Shown here piece by piece: positions 22,626 to 30,159 of a DNA stretch of 30,608 nucleotides. Both the position numbers and the translations under genes were made by a program. The notes under the pieces are model-generated. The model was not told where the DNA came from, searched no databases, and saw nothing but the letters and a program-made list of their open reading frames with translations. Every line of letters begins with the position of its first letter. Position 1 is the first letter of the stretch. The DNA lies in contig CAZHWT010000014.1 of the NCBI GenBank assembly GCA_964536215.1, forward strand, positions 1 through 30,608, written 5' to 3'. The DNA comes from CAZHWT01 sp964536215 (GTDB lineage: Bacteria; Patescibacteriota; CAZHWT01).

Positions 22626-23173
22626 GTAGGATAGCATCAACCTTAATTACTAATAAATTATGGACTCCACTGGTTTATGTCGATGACACAGAGTGGGGAT
22701 TTTTGATTCAGTCTGGGGTTGCTTCACCTATAGAGTTGGCGAAAGGGTGGCATTGGCATTGGCCACTGTTGACGGTTATTCGTTTAGTTTCTCGTAGCTC
22801 ATTTGTCTATACGATTGGTGGGTCTGTTTCAGTGGCGACTACCGTGTTGGGTGACGAGCCGGTCATTGCGGCGACCAAGGACGTAAAATTGGTAAGCCTG
22901 CAGGCTGATCTGCGTCTAAGGGTTAATGATCGAGCTGAGATGATTGCGATAGCCAGATTGGATAAACATGCGGTTAGCCGGACAATTCGGCCAACAATCC
23001 GCCAGGGGATGCGTCAGGTGGTTGCATTGCGTCATGGGGTAGGGTTGGCTGCCTCAACAGAGCTGGATGAAGAAATGTTCAAAGTGTTGTCGCCAATGTT
23101 GTTATCTCACAGTATTGTGCTAGAGAGTTTGCACGTTACCAGTGTGGAACCATACACTGGCCAGAAGCGGTAA
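22622..23173 (+). CDS. SPFH/Band 7-like domain protein
   Basis: 183 residues; ATG overlaps the stop of the YidC-like gene. It has the flow of an SPFH domain: VDDTEWGFLIQSGVASPIELAKGWHWHWPLLT (an xxxGxxxRxGxxxxxxxPGxHxxxP-like start), then TTKDVKLVSLQADLRLRVNDRAEM (TxDxxxxxVxxxxxxRVxD), then a helical part IRPTIRQGMRQVVA. Unlike stomatins and prohibitins it has no N-terminal membrane helix and stops before the long coiled coil. SPFH proteins organise membrane proteins, for example FtsH or YidC complexes. Its coupling to a YidC-like gene suggests a shared role; that is inference. Confidence 0.65.
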   Translation: MSRIASTLITNKLWTPLVYVDDTEWGFLIQSGVASPIELAKGWHWHWPLLTVIRLVSRSSFVYTIGGSVSVATTVLGDEPVIAATKDVKLVSLQADLRLRVNDRAEMIAIARLDKHAVSRTIRPTIRQGMRQVVALRHGVGLAASTELDEEMFKVLSPMLLSHSIVLESLHVTSVEPYTGQKR

Positions 23174-23284
23174 GTGATTGGATTGTGGATCGGTAATTGG
23201 TTGTTGCCACTGTAAAATCTACACCTCGAATTGATGGCGCTGTTAGCCTGGGCTGCTGCTGCGCCTTTTGTCTACGGCTAGGTG

Positions 23285-23314
23285 TTGACGGTGACGGGGC
23301 GGACAACGTATAAT
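23285..23314 (+). promoter_or_regulatory. promoter of the ATP synthase operon
   Basis: TTGACG (23285-23290), an 18-bp spacer, TATAAT (23309-23314). Transcription should start near 23321, about 50 nt before the TTG start of atpB. No GTACGTAC site is near it. Confidence 0.75.
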
Positions 23315-23370
23315 GCAGCCGATTTGGTTTTCCCTGTCACTATCTGTAGAATTATCTGAAGGATTTTTGC

Positions 23371-24117
23371 TTGTCAGAACATATTGTCCTAACCGCATCT
23401 CAGCTAGGCAACTTGCCGTTGACTAATACATTGCTGTCCAGCTTATTGGCTGTAGCGGTGCTAACCGTATTGGCGGTGGTGTCGACGCGCCGGATGAGTT
23501 TGGTGCCGAGTGGGTTGCAGAATTTTGTCGAATTTGCGGTCGAGTCACTTTTTAATTTGGTGGAATCTATTCTGGGTGATGAGCGTCGAACGAGGATGTT
23601 CTTTCCCTGGATCGCCTCATTCTTTTTATATATTATTGTGGCTAACTACATGGGCTTGTTGCCGGGGGTGGGTACGATTGGCTATTATGCTGGGCACCAC
23701 TTTGTGCCCTTTTTTCGCTCTGCCGCCTCAGATCTTAATATGACGCTGGCTTTGGCTATTTTGTCGGTAGTTTTAGCCCACTTTTATTCCATTAAAGAAT
23801 TGGGCTTTGTAGGGTATTTGGGGGTGTGGCTAAATATTAATCCAGCTTTGCTGTTCTCAGGCGTGCTGGAATTTTTCCTAGAGTTTACCAAGGTTGCTTC
23901 CCTGGCTTTTCGGTTGTTTGGCAATATTTTTGCCGGCGAGACAGTCTTGGAAGTGGTCAGTGGAGTTATTTCTCCTTATCTGGTACCACTGCCGTTTATG
24001 GCTCTGGAGTTGATTGTGGGCTTTGTGCAGGCGCTGGTATTTGCTATGCTGACGTTGGCCTCGCTCATGATTTTGACAACTAGCCATTCACATGATGAAC
24101 ATGAGGCTACGGCCTAA
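23371..24117 (+). CDS. atpB: F-type ATP synthase subunit a
   Basis: 248 residues starting with TTG at 23371, preceded by GAAGGA; the next ATG in frame is at residue 42 and would cut into the first helix. Subunit a forms the proton half-channels against the c ring in the membrane. The essential arginine is R181 in SLAFRLFGNIFAGE, and the family motif SDLN (120-123) lies before helix 4. Five to six helices are seen, with ALELIVGFVQALVFAMLTL at the end. The tail is rich in His/Glu (SHSHDEHEATA). It is the first gene of atpBEFHAGDC; no atpI is present upstream, where the YidC-like and SPFH-like genes stand instead. Confidence 0.95.
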   Translation: MSEHIVLTASQLGNLPLTNTLLSSLLAVAVLTVLAVVSTRRMSLVPSGLQNFVEFAVESLFNLVESILGDERRTRMFFPWIASFFLYIIVANYMGLLPGVGTIGYYAGHHFVPFFRSAASDLNMTLALAILSVVLAHFYSIKELGFVGYLGVWLNINPALLFSGVLEFFLEFTKVASLAFRLFGNIFAGETVLEVVSGVISPYLVPLPFMALELIVGFVQALVFAMLTLASLMILTTSHSHDEHEATA

Positions 24118-24143
24118 GTATTACCTTGAAGGAGGTGTTTTAA

Positions 24144-24359
24144 ATGGATATTTCAATCGTATCACCAGCATTGGTTATGGCTATTGGCTCTATTGGTCCG
24201 GCTATCGGTGTTGGTATGATCGGCTATAAGGCTATGGAAGCCATGGGTCGTAACCCAGAAGCTTCTGGTAAGATTTTTGCGCCAATGCTGATTGGTATGG
24301 CTTTTGCTGAGGCCATTGCTATTTACGCTTTGGTAATTGCCTTTATTACTAATGGCTAA
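24144..24359 (+). CDS. atpE: F-type ATP synthase subunit c
   Basis: 71 residues, two helices. The conserved polar loop RNP is at 36-38 and the ion-carrying carboxylate is E56 in FAEAIAIY. Helix 1 has the glycine pattern (GSIGPAIGVGMIG) needed for close packing in the ring. At the position where Na+-type c subunits have Gln (GQG), this one has Val22, and the residue after E56 is Ala, not Ser/Thr, so H+ is the likely coupling ion. A very strong ribosome site, AAGGAGGTG, precedes the ATG, in line with the many copies needed per complex. A long hairpin follows before atpF. Confidence 0.96.
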   Translation: MDISIVSPALVMAIGSIGPAIGVGMIGYKAMEAMGRNPEASGKIFAPMLIGMAFAEAIAIYALVIAFITNG

Positions 24360-24368
24360 TTCTCCCAG

Positions 24369-24406
24369 CTGAACTTTGCAGTCAGATTCATGGCTGCAAA
24401 GTTCAG
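24369..24406 (+). other. 13-bp perfect hairpin between atpE and atpF
   Basis: CTGAACTTTGCAG (24369-24381) pairs with CTGCAAAGTTCAG (24394-24406), loop 12 nt, with no T-run. It starts 9 bp after the atpE stop inside the operon, so it could protect or process the atpE message rather than end it. Confidence 0.75.
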
Positions 24407-24473
24407 GTTGATTCCAGCTTATGGCTTTTATGGCGACAGGTTGGAATGAGCTACCAGCTTAGAGGAGTTATTA

Positions 24474-24980
24474 ATGCAAGCTATTGTTGATTTATTTACT
24501 GATTTTGGAGTGACGTGGGACAGACTGTTGGCCCAACTGATCACTTTTGCCGTGTTATTGATTATTTTGCGGCTATTTTTGTACAAGCCAATGTTGAAGA
24601 TGTTGGACGAGCGTAAGCAGCGAATTGCTCAGGGCCTAAAGGATGCTGATGAGGCGGGTAAAGCGAAAGTTTCGTCTGAGAAAGAGGCGGCAGCTCGGCT
24701 TAAGGAGGCGACCAGGCAGGCCGAAGAGTTATTGGCTGAGGCTAAAAAGTCAGCTGAAACGCTAAAGGCTGAAATTCAGGCCCAGACTCAGGCTGAATTG
24801 CAAAAGGCCCGTCAAGACCAAACGGCTAGCTTGGAGCGGGCGCGACAGCAGATGATTGATGAAGTCCGCCAGGATGTGGTGAAGTTGGTTGTGGCGACGA
24901 CCACCAAAGTATTGCAGACTGAATTGAGCCAGGATCAGCAGCGCCAGGTAACCAAGCAGGCCGCAAAGGAGCTGGAATGA
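24474..24980 (+). CDS. atpF: F-type ATP synthase subunit b
   Basis: 168 residues, of usual length. One N-terminal membrane helix (about 16-36, LLAQLITFAVLLIILRLFLY) with the typical KPMLKMLDERKQRIAQGLKDAD after it, then a long alanine- and glutamate-rich amphipathic coiled coil to the end. It forms the outer stalk that ties subunit delta and alpha to subunit a. AGAGGAG precedes ATG 24474. The stop overlaps the atpH start (ATGA), so the two are translationally coupled. Confidence 0.95.
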   Translation: MQAIVDLFTDFGVTWDRLLAQLITFAVLLIILRLFLYKPMLKMLDERKQRIAQGLKDADEAGKAKVSSEKEAAARLKEATRQAEELLAEAKKSAETLKAEIQAQTQAELQKARQDQTASLERARQQMIDEVRQDVVKLVVATTTKVLQTELSQDQQRQVTKQAAKELE

Positions 24981-25372
24981 CCGAGCAGCAATTGACTAAG
25001 CGAGCTAAAAAGCTGGTCAGTCATGTAGTGGATACGCGCGGTGCTATTGAGCCAAAAATGGTCCGGGCGGTGGCTAAGGCGGTGGCTGGATCCAAATGGC
25101 CATATAAAGCGGCTTTGTTGCGTCAGTTTAGTAAAGAGGTGCTACGGATTGAGGCTAGTCAGACGGCCGTAGTGGAGTCGGCTGACAAGCTGTCTGAGGC
25201 CGATCGGGCGATGGTTGAGCAATTATTGAAGAAGAAACACCCCACGGTTAGGCAGATTGACTGGCAGACCGATTCAGCCTTGTTGGCTGGTATTACGGTT
25301 AAAGCTGGCGATACGTGGTACAATTTGTCGGTTCAGGAACGATTAGCACAAGTACAGGAGAACTTAGGATGA
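24977..25372 (+). CDS. atpH: F-type ATP synthase subunit delta, short
   Basis: 131 residues against about 175-185 in most bacteria. The C-terminal part is recognisable: DSALLAGITVKAGDTWYNLSVQERLAQVQ corresponds to the family end (LxGGxxIxxGDxxxDxSVxxxLxxL). The N-terminal helical bundle that caps alpha is shortened. Position between atpF and atpA, and four-base overlaps with both neighbours, leave little doubt about identity. Confidence 0.88.
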   Translation: MTEQQLTKRAKKLVSHVVDTRGAIEPKMVRAVAKAVAGSKWPYKAALLRQFSKEVLRIEASQTAVVESADKLSEADRAMVEQLLKKKHPTVRQIDWQTDSALLAGITVKAGDTWYNLSVQERLAQVQENLG

Positions 25373-26958
25373 GTGAATCATTAACCCAAATTTTAGAGCA
25401 GGAATTGGCCAGCCTGTCGTTTGACCAAAAGGCTAAAAATGTCGGGACCGTGGAGCGGGTAGGCGACGGGATTGTGTTTGCCAATGGCTTAAGTCAGGCT
25501 AAAATGGGCGAGTTGGTACAATTTGCCAACGGTGTGCGAGGCTTGATTTTAAACCTGGAGCAGGACCGGGCTGGCATTATTGTTCTGGGCGAGTTTGACC
25601 AGATTAAAGAGGGCGATCAACTCCAAACGACGGGTCAAACCTTGTCGGTTGGTGTCAATGACGCTATCTTGGGTCGTGTGGTTGATTCTTTGGGCAAACC
25701 TCTGGATGGCAAAGGAGAGTTGAGTGGTAAATTGACCGACATGCCGATAGAGCGAGTAGCGCCAGGCGTGGTGGCACGTCAGTCAGTCTCTCAGCCAGTT
25801 CAGACGGGCATTATGGCTGTAGATGCGGCTATTCCGATTGGCCGAGGTCAGCGTGAGTTGATTATTGGTGACCGTAATACGGGTAAGACTGCTTTTGCTA
25901 TTGACACTATTTTAAATCAAAAGGGTCAGGATTTAATTTGTATTTATGTGGCGATTGGTCAGAAGCGATCTAAAGTGGCTCAAGTGGTGGCCCGGCTAGA
26001 GCAGATGGGGGCGATGGACTACACCTGCGTGGTGGCTGCCACCGCTTCAGATTCAGCAGCGATGCAGTATTTGGCGCCGTATGCAGGTGCGGCTATTGGC
26101 GAATACTTTATGAGCCAGGGGAAAGATGCACTGGTGGTGTATGACGACTTGACCAAGCATGCCTGGGCCTATCGGCAAATTTCGTTGGTGCTGCGTCGAC
26201 CACCAGGACGTGAGGCGTATCCGGGCGATGTGTTCTATCTTCACTCTCGTCTATTAGAGCGAGCGGCTCGGTTGAATGAAGAGCATGGTGGCGGATCTCT
26301 GACCGCATTGCCGGTCATTGAGACCCAAGCTAATGATATTTCAGCCTATATTCCAACTAATGTCATCTCCATTACTGATGGTCAGATTTATTTTGAGTCA
26401 GACCTGTTTAACGCTGGTATTCGACCGGCGGTCAATATGGGCTTGTCGGTATCTCGCGTTGGGACAGCTGCTCAGACTAAGGCGATGAAGCAGGTGGCGG
26501 GTAAATTGAAGTTGGATTTGGCTCAGTACCGCTCTTTGGCGGCCTTTGCCCAGTTTGGTTCTGATTTGGATGCTAAAACTAAAGCTACTCTGGATCGAGG
26601 CGAGCGAATTACGGAGATACTTAAGCAGCCACAGTATCAACCATTACCGTTGGCCGATGAAGTAGTTTTGCAGCTGGCGGTTGGTCGGGGCTTTGTTGAT
26701 ACGCTGCCGGTTAAGACGTTGGCTGACTTTAAGGTTAAGTTCTTGAATATTATGCACGCTACTCATAAAAAGCTACTAGATGAAATTACTGATAAACAGG
26801 CCATTAGCGAGGAGTTGGATAAAAAGCTTGTAGCAGCAATTGAACAATTTGTGGCTGGTTATACGCCAGTAGCGGGCAGCGCCGGTGAGGGCGAGGAGGC
26901 CGTATCTGAGCGCAAGCTGGAAGATGATGTTAAGGGGATGAAAGGGAAGAAGAAGTAG
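25369..26958 (+). CDS. atpA: F-type ATP synthase subunit alpha
   Basis: 529 residues from ATG 25369, which overlaps the atpH stop; the frame is open upstream through atpH but that is not coding. Nucleotide loop GDRNTGKT (167-174), VVYDDLTKHA (256-265), RRPPGREAYPGDVFYLHSRLLERA (276-299) and the arginine finger R363 in SVSRVG. Asn replaces the more common Gln in GDRQTGKT. It forms the non-catalytic nucleotide sites of the F1 head. The C terminus has a charged tail (about 505-529, ending KGMKGKKK) beyond the usual end. Confidence 0.96.
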   Translation: MSESLTQILEQELASLSFDQKAKNVGTVERVGDGIVFANGLSQAKMGELVQFANGVRGLILNLEQDRAGIIVLGEFDQIKEGDQLQTTGQTLSVGVNDAILGRVVDSLGKPLDGKGELSGKLTDMPIERVAPGVVARQSVSQPVQTGIMAVDAAIPIGRGQRELIIGDRNTGKTAFAIDTILNQKGQDLICIYVAIGQKRSKVAQVVARLEQMGAMDYTCVVAATASDSAAMQYLAPYAGAAIGEYFMSQGKDALVVYDDLTKHAWAYRQISLVLRRPPGREAYPGDVFYLHSRLLERAARLNEEHGGGSLTALPVIETQANDISAYIPTNVISITDGQIYFESDLFNAGIRPAVNMGLSVSRVGTAAQTKAMKQVAGKLKLDLAQYRSLAAFAQFGSDLDAKTKATLDRGERITEILKQPQYQPLPLADEVVLQLAVGRGFVDTLPVKTLADFKVKFLNIMHATHKKLLDEITDKQAISEELDKKLVAAIEQFVAGYTPVAGSAGEGEEAVSERKLEDDVKGMKGKKK

Positions 26959-27000
26959 AATTTTGCGAGAATTCGCCAGGGGCTGGCAGATTTGATCGAA

Positions 27001-27068
27001 TTACGAATTAAGCATTACGAATTACGCAGGTTAATTTGCTAACGAAATACGATAAACGATAAACGAAA
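27001..27068. repeat. degenerate repeat spacer between atpA and atpG
   Basis: ATTACGAATTAAGCATTACG-type units followed by ACGATAA-ACGATAA-ACGA heptamers (27048-27064). It replaces any Shine-Dalgarno before atpG and lies inside the operon. No terminator or promoter is evident. Confidence 0.65.
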
Positions 27069-27078
27069 AAAACGAACC

Positions 27079-27963
27079 ATGCCAAGTACACGTGAAATAC
27101 GACGACGAATTAAATCGGTAACCAATATCGGCCAAATTACCAAGGCTATGGAGCTGGTGGCGGCTTCCAGGATGCGACGGGCGCAGGAGACGGCTTTGGC
27201 TGGTCGACGCTACACCTACACTATGGATGCCATGCTCAAAAGTTTGTTGGCTCATACGGAAGCCGAACGACATGCGTTATTGCGACAGTATGAGTCGTCG
27301 GATCCTGAGGCGCCAGTATTGGTGATTGTGTTTGGGCCTGATAAGGGGTTATGCGGTGGGTTGATCGGTAATTTGATGCGGGAGATTGCCCGGTTTATGC
27401 AGACAGAAAAGAATGTTGAGTTTGTGACTATGGGTAAGCGAGCCAGGCAGGCTGTCCGTAAATTAGGCGGAACAATTGTGGCCGATGTGCCGTTGCGGGA
27501 GCGACCGCGGTTGAATGATGTTACGGTAATGAGTCAAATTGCTATTGATGGCTTTAGCACCGATGCATATCGTCAGGTATTTATTGCCAATACTAAGTTT
27601 GTGTCAACCTTAAAGCAGCAGGCTCAAGTAGTGCCACTGTTGCCTCTATCTAAAGAATTAGTGGAGCAGGATCAGCAAGCTATGGTTTCGGCTCAGCCTC
27701 AAGTAGTGGCCGAGGATCGGGATTATTTGTATGAGCCAGATGTGGATACGGTTTTGAGCCGACTGTTGCCGCGCTATGTGGAAATGACGGTATTTGAGGC
27801 TTTGTTAGAGGCGTTGGCTTCGGAGTATTCGGCGCGAATGATGGCGATGAAGAATGCTGGAGATAATGCCCGTGATTTACAGCAAGAGCTGCAACTTACG
27901 TACAACCAGTTGCGACAAGCCTCAATTACAGCCGAATTGGCCGAGATTGCGGGCGGCATTTAA
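27079..27963 (+). CDS. atpG: F-type ATP synthase subunit gamma
   Basis: 294 residues, usual length. The N-terminal helix STREIRRRIKSVTNIGQITKAMELVAASRMRRAQ and the C-terminal helix EYSARMMAMKNAGDNARDLQQELQLTYNQLRQASITAELAEIAGG form the rotor shaft; DKGLCGGL (near residue 88) is the classical middle motif. It turns inside the alpha/beta head and links it to the c ring. No Shine-Dalgarno precedes the ATG; the upstream bases are AACGAAAAAAACGAACC, part of a repeat tract. Confidence 0.95.
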   Translation: MPSTREIRRRIKSVTNIGQITKAMELVAASRMRRAQETALAGRRYTYTMDAMLKSLLAHTEAERHALLRQYESSDPEAPVLVIVFGPDKGLCGGLIGNLMREIARFMQTEKNVEFVTMGKRARQAVRKLGGTIVADVPLRERPRLNDVTVMSQIAIDGFSTDAYRQVFIANTKFVSTLKQQAQVVPLLPLSKELVEQDQQAMVSAQPQVVAEDRDYLYEPDVDTVLSRLLPRYVEMTVFEALLEALASEYSARMMAMKNAGDNARDLQQELQLTYNQLRQASITAELAEIAGGI

Positions 27964-27981
27964 TTTTAATAAGGAGTTTTT

Positions 27982-29364
27982 ATGGCTAACCAACAAACAG
28001 GAACTATTACTCAGATTATTGGACCAGTCGTCGACGTGGTTTTTAGCGGTGATATGCCGGCTATTTATGATGCTTTGACCGTTGAGGTTGATGGCCAGAC
28101 GGTTACTTTGGAAGTGCAGCAGCACATTGATGATCATCAGGTCCGAGCGGTGGCTATGTCGTCGACCGACGGTTTGGTGCGCGGCCAGGAAGTGACGGGA
28201 ACAGGTAAAGCTATCTCTGTGCCGGTGGGTGAGCAGACGTTGGGTCGGGTCTTTAATGTGTTGGGTGAGGCGATTGACGAGGGTAAAGAAGTTAAGGCTA
28301 CGTCGATGCTGCCAATCCACCGCCTGGCGCCGGATTTGGAAGAGCAATCGACGACGGCCGAGATTTTGGAAACTGGTATTAAGGTGGTCGACTTGATTGC
28401 GCCGGTGTTAAAAGGTGGTAAGGTGGGTATTTTTGGTGGGGCTGGTGTGGGTAAGACGGTGATTATTCAGGAGCTGATCCGGAATATTGCGGCCGAGCAT
28501 GGTGGATTCTCGGTTTTTGCTGGTGTGGGTGAGCGAACCCGTGAAGGTAATGATTTGTGGAATGAAATGAAGGCCTCTGGGGTGATTGATAAGACGGCTA
28601 TGGTGTTTGGTCAGATGAATGAGCCACCAGGTGCTCGATTGCGCGTGGCACTGACCGGACTGACTATGGCGGAGTACTTCCGTGATGAAGAAGGTCGGGA
28701 CGTGCTGCTGTTTATTGACAATATTTTCCGGTTCTCACAAGCAGGTTCGGAAGTATCTGCTCTACTAGGCCGAATGCCATCGGCGGTAGGGTATCAGCCG
28801 ACCTTGGCGGCTGAAATGGGTCAGTTGCAGGAGCGAATTACCTCGACTAAGAAGGGTTCGGTTACTTCGGTTCAGGCTATTTACGTACCGGCTGATGACT
28901 ATACCGATCCAGCTCCAGTGGCTACCTTTGCTCACTTGGACTCGACCATTAACCTGGAGCGATCCATTGCCGAACGAGGTTTGTATCCAGCCGTTGACCC
29001 GTTAGCTTCGTCTTCCCGTATTTTGGATCCGTTTGTGGTTGGCGATGACCACTATGCCGTGGCTCAAGGAGTACAACAGGTCTTGCAGCGCTATCGCGAA
29101 TTGCAGGATATTATTGCCATCTTGGGGGTGGAAGAATTGTCTGACGAAGACAAGCAGACGGTTGGTCGGGCCCGACGGATTGAGCAGTTTATGTCGCAGC
29201 CGATGTTTGTGGCTGAGGCTTTTACTGGCCAGCCAGGTAAGTACGTTAAGATTGCTGATACAGTGGCTGGCTTTAAGCGAATTTTGTCTGGAGAATTGGA
29301 TCATATCTCTGAACAGGCGTTCTATATGAAAGGCACGATTGAGGAAGTTTTAGCTGGTGAGTAG
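27982..29364 (+). CDS. atpD: F-type ATP synthase subunit beta
   Basis: 460 residues. Catalytic P-loop GGAGVGKT (152-159), GERTREGNDL (183-192) with the catalytic Glu at about 188, Walker B LLFIDN (Asp at about 246) and the DELSDEED-like segment, here VEELSDEDKQTVGRARRIEQF. It carries the three catalytic sites of F1. AAGGAG stands before ATG 27982. All key residues are present, so the complex should be active in ATP synthesis or hydrolysis. Confidence 0.97.
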   Translation: MANQQTGTITQIIGPVVDVVFSGDMPAIYDALTVEVDGQTVTLEVQQHIDDHQVRAVAMSSTDGLVRGQEVTGTGKAISVPVGEQTLGRVFNVLGEAIDEGKEVKATSMLPIHRLAPDLEEQSTTAEILETGIKVVDLIAPVLKGGKVGIFGGAGVGKTVIIQELIRNIAAEHGGFSVFAGVGERTREGNDLWNEMKASGVIDKTAMVFGQMNEPPGARLRVALTGLTMAEYFRDEEGRDVLLFIDNIFRFSQAGSEVSALLGRMPSAVGYQPTLAAEMGQLQERITSTKKGSVTSVQAIYVPADDYTDPAPVATFAHLDSTINLERSIAERGLYPAVDPLASSSRILDPFVVGDDHYAVAQGVQQVLQRYRELQDIIAILGVEELSDEDKQTVGRARRIEQFMSQPMFVAEAFTGQPGKYVKIADTVAGFKRILSGELDHISEQAFYMKGTIEEVLAGE

Positions 29365-29408
29365 TGGGTTGTGAGTGGTGGGTAGTTAAGCCTATCCTAA
29401 TTACCTCA

Positions 29409-29442
29409 ATGACTGTAAACCGTAAACTGCAAACTGTAAACT
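29409..29442. repeat. heptamer repeat (TGTAAAC)4 before atpC
   Basis: Units TGTAAAC, CGTAAAC, TGCAAAC, TGTAAAC run up to 4 bp before the ATG of atpC. There is no Shine-Dalgarno in this spacer. Confidence 0.8.
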
Positions 29443-29446
29443 AATT

Positions 29447-29899
29447 ATGTCTACAAAGTCTCTACAAATTGATATTGTGACTCAGGAAGAGCAGCTGTTC
29501 TCGGATGCAGTAACGCAGGTGTCGTTGCCGGGGTTGATGGGTGAGATTACGCTGCTACCTAATCACGAGCCGTTGATGAGTGCTTTGGCGGCGGGCGAGG
29601 TGACGTTGTGGCATGACGGTAAGGTTAAGCGGATGATTATTAGTCCGGGCTTTGTCCAGGTGTCTGATAATAAGGTGATGGTGCTGGTTGATTCGGCGGT
29701 ACGCGAGGAAGCTTTGAATGAGCAGAAGGCCGAAGAGGCTCGTTTGGCAGCCGAAGCGGCTATGAATGATTTGCAGAGCGAAACCGAAGTGGCGATGACT
29801 TTGGGTACGATTGAGCGGACTTTGATGGAAATGCGGGCCATTCGCAAGGGTCGAGGTCTTAGCTCGGTCCATCGTGGGCATGGCCCGACTGATCATTAA
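29447..29899 (+). CDS. atpC: F-type ATP synthase subunit epsilon
   Basis: 150 residues. The N-terminal beta sandwich is clear: LQIDIVTQEEQLFSDAVTQVSLPGLMGEITLLPNHEPLMSAL, then GEVTLWHDGKVKRMIISPGFVQVSDNKVMVLVDSA. A helical hairpin follows, rich in Ala/Glu, as in subunits that can inhibit ATP hydrolysis. The C terminus is longer than usual and ends in a basic/His-rich tail (SSVHRGHGPTDH). It is the last gene of the operon; no terminator follows before the tRNA-Glu promoter at 29902. Confidence 0.94.
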   Translation: MSTKSLQIDIVTQEEQLFSDAVTQVSLPGLMGEITLLPNHEPLMSALAAGEVTLWHDGKVKRMIISPGFVQVSDNKVMVLVDSAVREEALNEQKAEEARLAAEAAMNDLQSETEVAMTLGTIERTLMEMRAIRKGRGLSSVHRGHGPTDH

Positions 29900-29901
29900 A
29901 G

Positions 29902-29931
29902 TTGACAGTCTCTCTGCTAGCCTGATACAAT
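29902..29931 (+). promoter_or_regulatory. strong promoter of tRNA-Glu
   Basis: TTGACA (29902-29907), an 18-bp spacer, and TACAAT (29926-29931) preceded by TGA, an extended -10. It begins directly after the atpC stop. The leader of about 105 nt holds the hairpin GTTCGC-TAGC-GCGAAC (29939-29954). Confidence 0.72.
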
Positions 29932-29969
29932 CCCGTGTGTTCGCTAGCGCGAACGGAATCATGAATCCA

Positions 29970-30036
29970 GAATTATGAATTTTGAATACGCAATTTGTAA
30001 ATTCGTTCTTAATTCAGGATTCTAAATTCATAATTC
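29970..30036. repeat. 13-bp inverted repeat in the tRNA-Glu leader
   Basis: GAATTATGAATTT (29970-29982) and its exact complement AAATTCATAATTC (30024-30036) are 41 bp apart in A+T-rich DNA with degenerate GAATT/AATTC units. It could fold in the pre-tRNA leader or simply be repeat decay. Confidence 0.6.
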
Positions 30037-30043
30037 AAACTAT

Positions 30044-30119
30044 GGCGCCTTGGTCAAGTGGTTAAGACGCTTGGTTTTCATCCAAGAAATCACCGGTTCG
30101 AATCCGGTAGGCGTCACCA
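30044..30119 (+). tRNA. tRNA-Glu(TTC) with encoded CCA
   Basis: Acceptor stem GGCGCCT/AGGCGTC (one G-U), D-arm with AAGTGGTTAAGA, anticodon stem CTTGG/CCAAG around loop TTTTCAT (anticodon TTC), T-arm CCGGTTCGAATCCGG. Discriminator A at 30116 and CCA at 30117-30119. The 17 bp at its 3' end (30104-30120) recur at 30270-30286. Confidence 0.95.
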
Positions 30120-30159
30120 AATAATCCCCATATCCCTCGCGGATATGGGGATTATTTTG
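30120..30159 (+). terminator. rho-independent terminator of tRNA-Glu
   Basis: AATAATCCCCATATCC and GGATATGGGGATTATT form a perfect 16-bp stem with loop CTCGC, followed by TTGT. It begins right after the CCA. It also works in the reverse direction, since the stem starts with A-rich bases. Confidence 0.85.

Noticed and set aside
24144..24359. Na+-driven c subunit
   Set aside because: The Gln in helix 1 and the Ser/Thr after the key Glu are replaced by Val22 and Ala57, so the Na+ ligand set is incomplete.
23371..29899. Recoded stop codons (TGA as Gly or Trp)
   Set aside because: Conserved Trp and Gly positions use TGG and GGN, and TGA ends genes such as atpF and atpH at the expected places.
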